Counted from the stretch's first letter, positions 8,823-18,135 are shown. The stretch is 64,000 bases of DNA from Thalassovita taeanensis (GCF_900110775.1 NZ_FOEP01000003.1:349473-413472); one strand, 5' to 3'. Made by a program: numbers and translations. The notes: generated by a model from the letters alone, not told the origin.

Positions 8823-11009
8823 ATGACTGCCGCGATGCGCCCTGCGCCCTCTGCCTGTCCCGCCTGTGCCGCCGCCCCCGCGGCCGAGGCTTTGGCCGAA
8901 CTTGCACTGCCCAAAGAGGCGCGGATTGCCCTGTCGGTGCCTGCGGTGCATTGCGCCGCCTGCATTTCAACGGTGGAGCGGGCGCTGGCCGCCGCCCCCG
9001 GTGTTCATTCCGCTCGTGTCAACCTGACCCTGAAACGCGCCAGCATCGAGGCGGACCCAGATGTCATGCCCGACGACCTGATCCGCGTGCTGGACGGCAT
9101 CGGATACGAGGCGCACGAGCTGGACGCGGGCACGCTTTCGGCGACGCAGACCGACAAGTCCGGGCGCGAGTTGTTGATGCGGCTGGCGGTTGCGGGCTTT
9201 GCCTCGATGAACGTGATGCTGCTGTCGGTGGCGGTGTGGTCGGGGGCGGCCGATGCCACCCGCGATCTGTTCCACTGGATTTCCGCGGCCATCACCCTGC
9301 CGACCATTGCCTTTTCGGGCCAGCCGTTTTTCCGCAACGCCTGGGCCGCGCTGCGCGTCGGGCGGCTGAATATGGATGTGCCGATCACGCTGGCCATTGT
9401 GCTGGCGGTCGGCACCTCGGTCTGGGAAACCACGCTGTCGGGCGATCACGCCTATTTCGACGCGGCGCTTGCGCTGACCTTCTTTCTGCTGGCCGGGCGG
9501 TATCTTGATCACCGCACCCGCGCCATTGCCCGCTCTGCCGCTGAGGAGCTGGCCGCCCTTGAGGTGCCCCGCGCCATCCGCCTGACAGACGGCACAGAGA
9601 CACAGGTGCCCGTGGCCGAGCTGAGCGTTGGCGATCTGGTGCTGGTCCGCCCCGGTGGCCGTATGCCCGTGGACGGCGAGATTACCCATGGCACGTCCGA
9701 GATTGACCGCTCGCTGCTGACCGGGGAAACTTTGCCGGTCTTTGCCCAGCCGGGGCAGGCGGTGTCGGCGGGCGAGGTCAACCTGACCGGGCCATTGACG
9801 ATCCGCGCCAGCGCCGTTGGTCGCGATACATCGCTGCACCGTATGGCGGATCTGGTCGCCATCGCTGAATCCGGGCGCTCGCGCTATACTTCGCTGGCCG
9901 ACAAGGCGGCGCAGCTTTACGCCCCCGGCGTGCATATCCTGTCGGCGCTCAGCTTTGTTGGCTGGTGGCTGTATTCCGGCGATCTGCGGATGGCGGTCAA
10001 TATCGCCGCCGCCGTTCTGATCATCACCTGCCCCTGTGCGCTGGGTCTGGCCGTGCCTGCCGTGACCACCGCCGCCTCTGGCCGCCTGTTCCGCAAGGGG
10101 ATGCTGATCAAACACGCCACCGCGCTGGAACGTCTGGCGCAGGTCGATACGGTGGTGTTCGACAAAACCGGCACCCTGACCGCTGGCACGCCCGAGCTGA
10201 CCAACCTGAGCGATCACAGCCCGCGCGACCTGTCTTTGGCGCTGGCGCTGGCGCAAGCCTCGTCGCACCCGCTGTCCATGTCGTTGACCGCTGCCGCCCG
10301 CGCCGCGGGCGTCACCCCGGCCCAGGTCGATCAAATCACCGAGGTGCCCGGATACGGCACGCAGGCCATATGGCAGGGCCGCAGCATCCGCCTTGGCCGC
10401 GCCGCTTGGGTTGGCGCGCCTGCCAGTGCCGAAACCTCTGCCTGGTTGGCGATCGAGGACGAGGCGCCGCGCGCCTTCACCTTCACCGACCGCCTGCGCA
10501 AAGGCGCCGCCGAAGCCGTGCTTGCCCTGCAAAATGCGGGTAAAGAGGTTTACCTGATCTCGGGCGATACCTCAGCCGCGGTCGAGGCGCTGGCCACCCG
10601 CCTTGGCATCACCCACTGGATGGCCGAAGCACTGCCTGCCGACAAATCCGACCGCATCGCCGCCCTCAGCCAGCAGGGCAAACATGTGCTGATGGTGGGC
10701 GATGGGCTGAACGACACTGCCGCGCTGGCGGCTGCCGATGTTTCGATCTCTCCGGCCTCTGCGCTTGATGCCGCGCGCGTGGCGTCTGACATTGTGCTGC
10801 TGGGCGGAGATCTTACCCCGATTGCCGAGGCGCTGGACACTGCCCGCTCGGCCACCCGGCGCATCCGCGAAAACTTTCGCATCGCCACGCTTTACAACGT
10901 GATCGCCGTGCCGATTGCGGTGATTGGTCTTGCCACGCCGCTGGTTGCTGCCTTGGCCATGTCCGCCAGCTCGATTACAGTGTCGCTCAATGCCCTGCGC
11001 CTAAGGTGA
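8823..11009 (+). CDS. ccoI: Copper-exporting P1B ATPase for cbb3 assembly
   Basis: CcoI moves copper out of the cytoplasm for insertion into the CuB site of cbb3 oxidase. The 728-residue protein has an N-terminal CPAC segment, a heavy-metal-associated domain with CAAC at 44-47, the transmembrane CPC motif at 403-405, the phosphorylation motif DKTGT at D447, and the hinge motif GDGLNDTAAL. This is the slow, FixI-type copper ATPase rather than the detoxifying CopA type, judged by its place between ccoH and ccoS. It is the third gene of ccoGHIS. Confidence 0.95.
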   Translation: MTAAMRPAPSACPACAAAPAAEALAELALPKEARIALSVPAVHCAACISTVERALAAAPGVHSARVNLTLKRASIEADPDVMPDDLIRVLDGIGYEAHELDAGTLSATQTDKSGRELLMRLAVAGFASMNVMLLSVAVWSGAADATRDLFHWISAAITLPTIAFSGQPFFRNAWAALRVGRLNMDVPITLAIVLAVGTSVWETTLSGDHAYFDAALALTFFLLAGRYLDHRTRAIARSAAEELAALEVPRAIRLTDGTETQVPVAELSVGDLVLVRPGGRMPVDGEITHGTSEIDRSLLTGETLPVFAQPGQAVSAGEVNLTGPLTIRASAVGRDTSLHRMADLVAIAESGRSRYTSLADKAAQLYAPGVHILSALSFVGWWLYSGDLRMAVNIAAAVLIITCPCALGLAVPAVTTAASGRLFRKGMLIKHATALERLAQVDTVVFDKTGTLTAGTPELTNLSDHSPRDLSLALALAQASSHPLSMSLTAAARAAGVTPAQVDQITEVPGYGTQAIWQGRSIRLGRAAWVGAPASAETSAWLAIEDEAPRAFTFTDRLRKGAAEAVLALQNAGKEVYLISGDTSAAVEALATRLGITHWMAEALPADKSDRIAALSQQGKHVLMVGDGLNDTAALAAADVSISPASALDAARVASDIVLLGGDLTPIAEALDTARSATRRIRENFRIATLYNVIAVPIAVIGLATPLVAALAMSASSITVSLNALRLR

Positions 11010-11016
11010 CCCACAC

Positions 11017-11175
11017 ATGTCCATCCTGACCTACCTGATCCCGATTTCCCTGATCCTTGGCGGGATCGGGCTGCTCGGCTTCGTTTATACCGTTCGCTCG
11101 AACCAGTATGACGACCCCGAGGGCGACAGCCAGCGCATCCTCAGCGATGAATGGGACGATCACCCCAAACCCTGA
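11017..11175 (+). CDS. ccoS: cbb3 assembly protein CcoS
   Basis: A 52-residue open frame starts MSILTYLIPI seven bases after ccoI. It has one membrane helix (about residues 4-26), then VRSNQYDDPEGDSQRIL and an acidic end, which is the CcoS/FixS pattern. CcoS is needed for cofactor insertion into cbb3 oxidase in Rhodobacter. The ribosome site overlaps the end of ccoI (AAGGTGA). Its presence completes the ccoGHIS operon. Confidence 0.92.
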   Translation: MSILTYLIPISLILGGIGLLGFVYTVRSNQYDDPEGDSQRILSDEWDDHPKP

Positions 11176-11217
11176 CCGTTCCTTCGCTGGTCGAAAGCAC
11201 ACACGCCGCACCCCATG

Positions 11218-11247
11218 AAAAAACCCCGCTGCACAGGGCACCGGGGT
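11218..11247 (-). terminator. Intrinsic terminator of the carboxypeptidase gene
   Basis: On the minus strand ACCCCG pairs with CGGGGT across a 13-base loop and is followed directly by a run of T (six A on the plus strand, 11218-11223). It lies 28 bases after the stop codon at 11276 and also separates this gene from ccoS. Confidence 0.78.
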
Positions 11248-11275
11248 CTGTTCGTCTGGCGTGTGCGTCAGGGCC

Positions 11276-12673
11276 TCAGCCCGGCCCGATCATGAAGCAC
11301 ATCACCTGCCGCGCCTGCAACCGGCGACAGGCCAGATCGGCGCTCTCGCGGCTCAGCCCCATGAAGTTGGCGTCAAACCCGCCTTTGCGGTTCACCACCT
11401 TGCGCAGGCTGCCATCCAGCGTCGTCATCTCGGTCAGCGCGGTTTTCAGCAGTATCCGCTCGGCCGCATAGCGGCTGGGATAGCGCCCCACGTTGATGCC
11501 CCAATGCCGCCCGCCCGAGGTGCTGATGCGGGTCACGACCTCCGGCTCGGCCACGGCTTCCACCGCATCGGCCTGCGCGTTCCCTGCGCTGGCCATCACC
11601 AGATCGCTGGGGCGCATCTTGGGCGTTGTCGCCGGGGGTGCCTCTGTCGCTGGGGCAGGGGCGGCCGCTTCGGCGAGTGCATCCTTGATATCGTCCTTCA
11701 TCGCCAGCAGAACCGGCGCCGGTGCGGCCTGACCCGGCCGCGCTTGTGGCCGCAGGCTTTTCTTCACCGCCGTGATCAGGCGAATCGTCTTGCCCGCAGT
11801 CTGCGGCGCGACATAGCGCGGTGCAGAGGGCTTGCGCAGTGGCGCAGAACTGGGCGCCCGGCGAAAGCCAAGGTCCAGCAGCTCGGCCACTTTGGCGTTG
11901 CGCGTCGCGGTGGACCGCCCGCCAAACACCGTGGCAATCACACGTTCATTGCCGCGCTCGGCCGAGGCGACAAGGTTGAACCCCGCCGCGCGGGTATATC
12001 CGGTCTTGATCCCATCCGCGCCGCGATATGCATCCAGCAGGCGGCGGTTGGTGTTGCTGACCTCGCGCATGCCCGCATCGGTGGTGCGCCGCGAGAACAG
12101 ATTGTAATACTCGGGGTAATCATACAGCAGATGCCGCCCCAGCTGGGTCATGTCGCGCGCTGTCGACAAATGCCCCTCTTCGGTCAGCCCGTTGGCGTTC
12201 TTGAAGGTGGTGCGCGTCATCCCAAGCGCCTTGGCCGTGCGGTTCATCCGCCGGGCAAAGGCCGCTTCGGATCCGGCGATCGTTTCGCCAATCGCGGTGG
12301 CCGCGTCATTGGCCGATTTCACCGCCGCCGCCCGGATCAGGTACCGCAGCTTGATCCGCTGCCCCGCCCTCAGCCCCAGTTTCGAGGGCGGCTCTGCCGC
12401 CGCCTTGGCCGAGACCCGCACAACCGTGTCGAGGCTGATTTCGCCCCTCTCGATCGCTTCGAACGCGATATAAAGCGTCATCATTTTTGTCAGAGAGGCC
12501 GGATGCAACCGCGTATCCGCGTTGGTTGCATGCAGCACCTCTCCGGTGCGTGCATCAATGACCAGCGCCGCATAGGGTGCTGCCATCGCGCTGAGGGGGA
12601 TAACCACCATCAGCCAAAATGCTGCGAAAATAAGCAAGCCCAAACGGGCCGGCCGCCACTGCCGATCTCTCAC
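11276..12673 (-). CDS. D-alanyl-D-alanine carboxypeptidase with SPOR domain
   Basis: This penicillin-binding protein of the peptidase S11 class trims the terminal D-Ala of cell-wall peptides in the periplasm. It has 465 residues: a signal segment ending near AMAAP (about residue 32), the serine box SLTK at S60-K63, SAN at S120-N122, KTG at K223, then a long Pro/Ala-rich linker and a C-terminal SPOR fold (about 388-462) that would bind denuded glycan strands at the division site. The linker and SPOR domain replace the membrane-anchoring helix of classical PBP5. It is monocistronic with a terminator at 11218-11247. Confidence 0.92.
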   Translation of the reverse strand: MRDRQWRPARLGLLIFAAFWLMVVIPLSAMAAPYAALVIDARTGEVLHATNADTRLHPASLTKMMTLYIAFEAIERGEISLDTVVRVSAKAAAEPPSKLGLRAGQRIKLRYLIRAAAVKSANDAATAIGETIAGSEAAFARRMNRTAKALGMTRTTFKNANGLTEEGHLSTARDMTQLGRHLLYDYPEYYNLFSRRTTDAGMREVSNTNRRLLDAYRGADGIKTGYTRAAGFNLVASAERGNERVIATVFGGRSTATRNAKVAELLDLGFRRAPSSAPLRKPSAPRYVAPQTAGKTIRLITAVKKSLRPQARPGQAAPAPVLLAMKDDIKDALAEAAAPAPATEAPPATTPKMRPSDLVMASAGNAQADAVEAVAEPEVVTRISTSGGRHWGINVGRYPSRYAAERILLKTALTEMTTLDGSLRKVVNRKGGFDANFMGLSRESADLACRRLQARQVMCFMIGPG

Positions 12674-12925
12674 GATCTTTGCCCTTACACTGCCTCAACG
12701 CCGCCGGTTTTCCGGTCTGACTTCTTGATTAATCCAACGCTAACACATGAAAATTACCGAATAAAGCTTTCATTCCCATAGTATTTGATCTTGAAGCGCG
12801 CAGAATTGGCAAATCTAGGGGGTTGTCCGGTTCGTGCCCCAATAGATGCCAATAAGGCAAAACTAAGGCAGGAAAATTCGCGTAAAAAGTGCACATTTTT
12901 CGGGCGCACAGGCCAGGTTCCGCCG

Positions 12926-13441
12926 TCAGAGAGGTTTGAACATATAGGTCGTCGACTCAAATCGTGCGCCCGTCGGGTCCATGCAATAGCCGGGAATGCG
13001 CCCTGCCACTTGAAACCCCAGCGACACGTACAGCGGTTCGGCGGTGTCGCCGCTGCGCGTGTCCAGCGTCAGAAGACGGCGGTTGATCGTCCGGGCGTGG
13101 CCCTCAAGCGCGGTCATCAGCGCGCGGGCGATGCCTTGCCTGCGGTGGTCGGGATGCACCAGAAGCTTTGACACCTCGGCCCGGTGCGGTTGGTTGGCGG
13201 GGGTGTCGATCACAAGGCTGCCGGTTCCGACGATCTGCGTTTCACGTCGCGCGAACAACACCACCCGCCCGCCGCCTGTGACCTGCGGCTGGATCGTATC
13301 GCGCCAAAATCTCCGCGCCTCGGCCATCGGGTGCGGCAGGACAAAACCCACGCTGGCCCCACCGTGCACGCAGCCATGCAGCACCCGCGCCAGCGCTTCA
13401 ATATCGTCGGTTTGGCCGTTCCATTGCTCAATGGTGATCAT
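12926..13441 (-). CDS. GNAT-family N-acetyltransferase
   Basis: The 171-residue protein has the acetyl-CoA binding core VSKLLVHPDHRRQGIARALM, with the expected RxxGIA turn, followed by LLTLDTRSGDTAEPLYVSLGF, the usual last strands of the fold. The acceptor cannot be read from the sequence; the family modifies amines on antibiotics, amino acids or proteins. It starts eight bases after the stop of the XRE-cupin regulator on the same strand, so the two probably form an operon and the regulator may respond to the enzyme's substrate (inference). Confidence 0.85.
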   Translation of the reverse strand: MITIEQWNGQTDDIEALARVLHGCVHGGASVGFVLPHPMAEARRFWRDTIQPQVTGGGRVVLFARRETQIVGTGSLVIDTPANQPHRAEVSKLLVHPDHRRQGIARALMTALEGHARTINRRLLTLDTRSGDTAEPLYVSLGFQVAGRIPGYCMDPTGARFESTTYMFKPL

Positions 13442-13448
13442 CGTACCC

Positions 13449-13997
13449 TCATATCAGGATCATCAGGTAATCTGCGGCCTCGGCCCCGGTGCGGAAGTCC
13501 GAGCCGCCATGCAGCCGATACCGCAGGCAATCGCCGGGGCGCAGATCATGGGTGACACCATCCACGGTGACCTGCAATGCGCCGGTTTGCACCAGCAGGT
13601 GATGCTCCAACCCCGCGCGCGGTGGCGCGTCATAGCTCAGATGCCGATGCGCCGGCAGATGGCACGACAGCACCTCGCCCGCTAACCCGCCCGTGGCACC
13701 TGATACCACCTGCCGCCGAAATCCTGTGCTGCGGTCCTCCCATGTCACGCGGTCGCGGGCGGACTGGACCGGGCGGAACTGATCCTCGACCATGGCCAGC
13801 ACCCGCGACATCGTCAGATCATACGCGGTGCACAGTCGACCCAGCACCTCGGTGGTGGGGCTGACTTCGGATTTTTCGATCCGCGACAGCGTGGCCCGGC
13901 TGACACCGCTACGCTCGGCCAGCTGGTCCAGCGTCCAGCCGCGCCCGGCGCGCAGCGCGGCAAGATGCGTGGCAAGGGCTGTTTGTGGGTCGGTCAT
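13449..13997 (-). CDS. XRE-family regulator with C-terminal cupin domain
   Basis: The 182-residue protein starts with an HTH of the lambda-repressor type (WTLDQLAERSGVSRATLSRIEKSE, about residues 20-45) and ends in a small cupin barrel (about 108-178, with RPGDCLRYRLHGGSD). Such regulators sense small molecules and usually control neighbouring catabolic or detoxifying genes. The acetyltransferase gene follows eight bases later. An inverted repeat, TTCTCAAAT and ATTCGAGAA, lies just upstream at 14004-14038 and is the likely autoregulatory operator. Confidence 0.88.
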   Translation of the reverse strand: MTDPQTALATHLAALRAGRGWTLDQLAERSGVSRATLSRIEKSEVSPTTEVLGRLCTAYDLTMSRVLAMVEDQFRPVQSARDRVTWEDRSTGFRRQVVSGATGGLAGEVLSCHLPAHRHLSYDAPPRAGLEHHLLVQTGALQVTVDGVTHDLRPGDCLRYRLHGGSDFRTGAEAADYLMILI

Positions 13998-14003
13998 TTC
14001 AAG

Positions 14004-14038
14004 TTCTCAAATCTGGAAGTGATTCCCTTATTCGAGAA
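14004..14038. promoter_or_regulatory. Inverted repeat, candidate XRE operator
   Basis: TTCTCAAAT (14004-14012) and ATTCGAGAA (14030-14038) are inverted copies differing at one base, with centres 26 bases apart. They begin seven bases upstream of the XRE-cupin start codon. Confidence 0.45.
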
Positions 14039-14069
14039 TTTGCGCAATTGGGGCCAAAGTAAACAGAAA

Positions 14070-14768
14070 TCAGCGCAGGGCAGCGATCAGTGCGGGCAAT
14101 TCCCCCAGGTCCGTCAGTTGACGGAACCGCGGCGCATCTTCGGGCGCATCGGCTTTCTCGATCTCCCACTCCAGCCCATGCGGCACATACACGCCCCACC
14201 CCCCGGCCTGTACCATCGGCACCACGTCGGATTTCATCGAATTGCCCACCATCATACCATACGAGGCCCCGTCGCCGTGACGGTCGAAAATCCCGGCATA
14301 AACCGCTGTGGTCTTCTCCGAAACGATCTCGACTCCGTCGAACAGCTCGCCCAAGCCCGATTGCGCCAGCTTGCGTTCTTGGTCCAGAAGATCGCCCTTG
14401 GTGATCAACACAACGCGATATTGCTCTGCCACGGCCGCGATTGCGTCGCGGGCATGCGGCAGCAGCTCGATCGGATGGCGCAGCATGTCCTGCCCGGCCT
14501 CGACCAATGACCGGATGACGGGGCCGGGCACCTTGTCGCCGGTCACGTCCAGCGCGGTTTCGATCATCGACAGCACGAAACCCTTGATACCGAACCCATA
14601 GTGGCTGATGTTGCGCTTTTCCGCCTCCAGCAGCCGCTCCATCAGATGATCGGGGTCGGCATACTGCGCCAGCAGTTGGGCGAATCGCTCTTGTGTGATC
14701 CGGAAAAACCGCTCGTTGTGCCACAGCGTATCGTCCGCATCGAAGCCGATCGTGGTCAGTTTTGCCAT
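14070..14768 (-). CDS. HAD-family hydrolase
   Basis: The 232-residue protein has the haloacid dehalogenase motifs: DADDT near the N-terminus (nucleophile and acid Asp), the threonine in LITKGD (motif II), and GNSMKSD (motif IV acids). A helical cap follows motif I (about residues 18-90). The layout is that of small phosphatases such as phosphoglycolate or pyrimidine phosphatases, but the substrate is not readable. It is divergent from clpS and lies upstream of the XRE regulator on the same strand with a 72-base gap. Confidence 0.88.
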   Translation of the reverse strand: MAKLTTIGFDADDTLWHNERFFRITQERFAQLLAQYADPDHLMERLLEAEKRNISHYGFGIKGFVLSMIETALDVTGDKVPGPVIRSLVEAGQDMLRHPIELLPHARDAIAAVAEQYRVVLITKGDLLDQERKLAQSGLGELFDGVEIVSEKTTAVYAGIFDRHGDGASYGMMVGNSMKSDVVPMVQAGGWGVYVPHGLEWEIEKADAPEDAPRFRQLTDLGELPALIAALR

Positions 14769-14868
14769 TGTCCCGCCCTTCTACTTGCGCAGAGCTCTTT
14801 TCTATTCGGTCCCAGAGGTTATATAGACCGTTCTAAGCCCCAAACGTCAAAACCAAAGAAGCGTGCAA

Positions 14869-15210
14869 ATGAACGGTTGGCCGTTGAAAATGTCTGATCA
14901 GAATGATGGCGACGATAACGACGTGTCGGTCGTGCTACAGACGCGTCCCAAGACCAAGCGCCCGCCGCTGTACAAGGTGATGCTGCTGAACGATGATTTC
15001 ACCCCGATGGAATTCGTCGTTCATGTGTTGGAGCGGTTTTTCGGCATGACCCACGCGCAAGCGTTCGAGATCATGCTGACCGTTCATAAAAAGGGGCTGG
15101 CAGTTGTTGGCGTCTTCAGCCATGAAATCGCGGAAACCAAGGTGACGCAGGTGATGGATTTCGCCCGCCGCAACCAGCACCCGCTGCAATGTACGATGGA
15201 AAAGGAATGA
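14869..15210 (+). CDS. clpS: ClpS adaptor of the ClpAP protease
   Basis: ClpS delivers N-end-rule substrates to ClpA. The core [27 protein letters not shown] holds the conserved ND pair and following Met that contact the N-degron, and [19 protein letters not shown] is the ClpA-facing region. Length is 113 residues from ATG 14869, which has a weak AAGAAG site; ATG 14890 would give 106 residues and is an acceptable alternative. clpA is not adjacent in the window. The gene is divergent from the HAD hydrolase. Confidence 0.93.
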   Translation: MNGWPLKMSDQNDGDDNDVSVVLQTRPKTKRPPLYKVMLLNDDFTPMEFVVHVLERFFGMTHAQAFEIMLTVHKKGLAVVGVFSHEIAETKVTQVMDFARRNQHPLQCTMEKE

Positions 15211-15246
15211 CCCTTTCCGCGTCCCGGCCCGAAAGCGCCTGATCTG

Positions 15247-16245
15247 ATGAACACCCCACGTCTGTTGCTTGCCCTCTCCGAGGGAGGGCTTGTCCTGCCC
15301 GATTCCGGGCTCGTCGCCGTATTCGCCCCGCGCCTTGGCATGGATCTGTCGGCCCTGCCACAGGACCGCTGCCGGGTGATCACCGGCTTCAAGCCCGACT
15401 TCGACGGCTTCACCGCCGCTGGTTTCCACTGTGCCACCGACCCGGACGAGAAATATGCCGCCGCCGTGGTTTTCCTGCCCCGCGCCAAAGCGCAGGCCCG
15501 CGCGCTGATCGCGGCGGCGGTTCAGGCCACGCCGGGCGGGGTGATCATCGTTGATGGTCAAAAAACCGATGGCGTCGATTCCATGCTCAAGGATATCCGC
15601 AAACGGGCCGAGGTTTCTGGCAGCCTGTCCAAGGCGCATGGCAAGATTTTCTGGTTCACCGCCCCCGCCGCCGCCGCGTTCAGCGACTGGCACCCCGCAG
15701 GCCCCGCCGCGATCGAGGGCGGATTTGTCACCGCCCCCGGCGTGTTTTCCGCCGATGGGATTGATCCGGCATCGGCGTTGCTTCTGGCCTCGCTGCCCGA
15801 AAAGCTGGGCGCGCGTGTCGCGGATTTCGGCGCGGGCTGGGGCTTTCTGTCCGCCGGGCTGCTGCGCCGCGACACGATCAAAACCCTTGATCTGATCGAG
15901 GCGGACCACGCCGCGCTGGTTTGCGCCCGGTTGAATGTGACCGACCCGCGCGCGCGCTTTCACTGGGCCGATGCCACGCATTGGACCCCAGCGCACAAGC
16001 TGGACACCGTGGTGATGAACCCACCGTTTCACACCGCACGCGCCGCCGATCCCGACCTTGGCCGCGCTTTCATTGCCGCCGCTGCCGCCGCGCTGACCCC
16101 GTCGGGGCGGCTCTGGCTGGTGGCCAACCGGCACCTGCCCTACGAGGCGGCGCTTGCACAGCATTTCGTCGATGTGACCGAGGTCGCAGGCGACAACCGG
16201 TTCAAAATCTTCTGCGCCGCGCGTCCCTCTCGCCACAGGCGCTAA
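15247..16245 (+). CDS. RsmC-like class I methyltransferase
   Basis: The 332-residue protein has two related domains as in RsmC/RlmG rRNA guanine-N2 methyltransferases: a degenerate N-terminal half and a C-terminal catalytic half. The latter has the SAM motif VADFGAGWGFLS and the catalytic NPPFH at N258, the signature for methylation of an exocyclic amino group. The likely substrate is a guanine of 16S rRNA (G1207), inferred from the family. It starts 36 bases after clpS and may be cotranscribed. Confidence 0.85.
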   Translation: MNTPRLLLALSEGGLVLPDSGLVAVFAPRLGMDLSALPQDRCRVITGFKPDFDGFTAAGFHCATDPDEKYAAAVVFLPRAKAQARALIAAAVQATPGGVIIVDGQKTDGVDSMLKDIRKRAEVSGSLSKAHGKIFWFTAPAAAAFSDWHPAGPAAIEGGFVTAPGVFSADGIDPASALLLASLPEKLGARVADFGAGWGFLSAGLLRRDTIKTLDLIEADHAALVCARLNVTDPRARFHWADATHWTPAHKLDTVVMNPPFHTARAADPDLGRAFIAAAAAALTPSGRLWLVANRHLPYEAALAQHFVDVTEVAGDNRFKIFCAARPSRHRR

Positions 16246-16285
16246 GCCCGGTTACCTTCAAGATCAGAATCAGGAGTGTCTGTTC

Positions 16286-17089
16286 ATGTCCTTTGCCATC
16301 ACCGGAAAGACCGCCATCGTCACGGGCGGCGCCAACGGGATCGGGCTGGCCATTGGCCGCCACTTTGTCGACAAGGGGGCCAACGTCGTCTTTGCCGACA
16401 TGGACGAGGCCAGCCTGCAAAAAGAGCTGGGCGACAATGAAGAGGGCCGAAGCTTTCGCTATTTCGCCGGGGATCTGCGCGAAAAGCTGACACAGGCCAA
16501 TTTGCTGTCCGCCGCGCTTGATGCCTTTGACGGGGTCGATATCCTGATCAACGCCTCGCGGCAGGTCATCGCCGCCGATCCGCTCAGCGACGTGGTCGAC
16601 GATGCCGTGGATACGCTGTTGCAGCAGAACCTGCTGACCGCCCTGCGTCTGTCGCAACTGGTGGCGCGGCGGATGATCAAGCAATCCGGCAAGCAGACCG
16701 AAGGTTCTGCCGGGGCGATCATCAACCTGTCCTGCATTGCCGCGCGCCGCACCACGCCCGAGCTTTTGGCCTATTCCGTTTCGACCGCCGCGCTGGATCA
16801 GATGACCCGCTCGCTGGCGGTGGCGCTGGCGCCGCACCGGATCCGGGTCAATGGGTTGGCGTTCGGGTCGGTGATGTCGAATTCGCTGAAACAAACGCTG
16901 CGCGACAATACTGAATACCGCTCTGAGATCGAAGCGCACACACCGCTGGGCCGCATCGCCGCCCCGTCCGAACTGGCCCACGCCGCGCAATATCTGGCCG
17001 CCGATGCGTCGGCCTTCATGACCGGGCAGATCATGACCCTTGATGGTGGTCGCACCCTGATTGATCCGGTCTCGGCCCCGGCGCACTGA
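16286..17089 (+). CDS. SDR-family protein with altered active site
   Basis: The 267-residue protein has a normal Rossmann cofactor motif (TGGANGIG, residues 13-20) and the length and end (LDGG) of classical SDRs. However, the catalytic YxxxK reads YSVST, so Y163 is kept but the lysine is Thr167, and the catalytic serine position holds Cys150 (NLSC instead of NLSS). The NNAG motif is INAS. It may bind NAD(P) without classical oxidoreductase activity. It lies 104 bases upstream of hemF on the same strand. No substrate is evident. Confidence 0.85.
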   Translation: MSFAITGKTAIVTGGANGIGLAIGRHFVDKGANVVFADMDEASLQKELGDNEEGRSFRYFAGDLREKLTQANLLSAALDAFDGVDILINASRQVIAADPLSDVVDDAVDTLLQQNLLTALRLSQLVARRMIKQSGKQTEGSAGAIINLSCIAARRTTPELLAYSVSTAALDQMTRSLAVALAPHRIRVNGLAFGSVMSNSLKQTLRDNTEYRSEIEAHTPLGRIAAPSELAHAAQYLAADASAFMTGQIMTLDGGRTLIDPVSAPAH

Positions 17090-17193
17090 TCGCTTCCGCC
17101 TGATCGCTCTGCGCGGTCTTGTCCATGGCCTTGCCCCGCCGGGCCTGTTAATCCTGCGCGACACCCATATTTCCAGACCGCACCGAGGCCCCC

Positions 17194-18087
17194 ATGACCG
17201 AAGACTTCCAGTCCGAAAAACAGCGCGCCAGCGCATGGTTCCGCACCCTGCGCGATGAAATCGTCGCAACGTTCGAGGCGCTGGAAGACAGCCAGACAAC
17301 CGGCCCCTTTGCCGATCAGCCCGCAGGCCGCTTCGAAGTGTCCGAAACCACTCGCGCCTCTGATGACGGTTCAGACGCAGGCGGCGGGTTGATGAGCGTG
17401 ATGCGCGGCGGCCGGGTGTTCGAAAAGGTCGGGGTCAATGTTTCGACCGTTTACGGCACGCTGGGCGAGCGGGCGCAGGCGGCGATGGCCGCGCGCAAGG
17501 GCCTGCCGGGCATGAAGGACGACCCGCGGTTCTGGGCCTCTGGCATCAGCTTGGTGGCGCATATGCAAAACCCGCACAGCCCCGCCGTGCACATGAACAC
17601 CCGCATGTTCTGGACCCCGCACGCCTGGTGGTTCGGCGGCGGGTCCGACCTGAACCCCTGCATTGAATATGCCGAAGACACCGCGCATTTCCACGCGGTC
17701 CAGAAAGACCACTGCGACCGCCACGACGCCACATATTATCCACGTCTCAAGGCCTGGGCGGACGAGTATTTCTTCATCCCGCACCGGGGCCGTGCGCGCG
17801 GAGTTGGCGGCATCTTCCTTGACGATCACAACACCGGTGATTGGCAGGCCGATTTCGGCTTCATTCAAGACGTTGGCCGCGCCTTCCTGCCGGCCTTCGT
17901 GCCCGTGACCGAAAAACGCCGCAACACCCCGTGGACCGAGGCGGACAAAGATACCCAACTGATCCATCGCGGCCTCTATGCCGAATATAACCTCGTCTAT
18001 GACCGGGGCACCAAGTTTGGTCTGGAAACCGGCCACGACGCCAACGCGGTGCTGATGAGCCTGCCGCCCATGGCCAAATGGGTCTGA
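17194..18087 (+). CDS. hemF: Aerobic coproporphyrinogen III oxidase
   Basis: HemF carries out the oxygen-dependent oxidative decarboxylation of coproporphyrinogen III to protoporphyrinogen IX in haem synthesis. The 297-residue protein keeps the family blocks: NVSTVYG near the N-terminus, MNTRMFW, WWFGGGSDLNPC, the KDHCDRHD stretch, GGIFLDDHN and YNLVYDRGTKFGLETG. Length and motifs are standard. The alternative, oxygen-independent hemN is not in the window. Haem supply for the oxidase and peroxidase nearby fits, but no FNR box was seen directly before this gene. Confidence 0.97.
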   Translation: MTEDFQSEKQRASAWFRTLRDEIVATFEALEDSQTTGPFADQPAGRFEVSETTRASDDGSDAGGGLMSVMRGGRVFEKVGVNVSTVYGTLGERAQAAMAARKGLPGMKDDPRFWASGISLVAHMQNPHSPAVHMNTRMFWTPHAWWFGGGSDLNPCIEYAEDTAHFHAVQKDHCDRHDATYYPRLKAWADEYFFIPHRGRARGVGGIFLDDHNTGDWQADFGFIQDVGRAFLPAFVPVTEKRRNTPWTEADKDTQLIHRGLYAEYNLVYDRGTKFGLETGHDANAVLMSLPPMAKWV

Positions 18088-18135
18088 CCCCGCAGGATTG
18101 ATAAATCGGAAATTCCACCGCCACATCACTTAGAA

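Noticed and set aside
11261..12781. A 506-codon plus-strand frame opposite the D,D-carboxypeptidase
   Set aside because: The minus-strand enzyme has all three catalytic motifs, a signal peptide and a terminator.
12674..12925. Search for a gene in the gap between the carboxypeptidase and acetyltransferase genes
   Set aside because: Only AT-richer promoter-like sequence was found; a 68-codon minus frame there enters the acetyltransferase gene and has no support.
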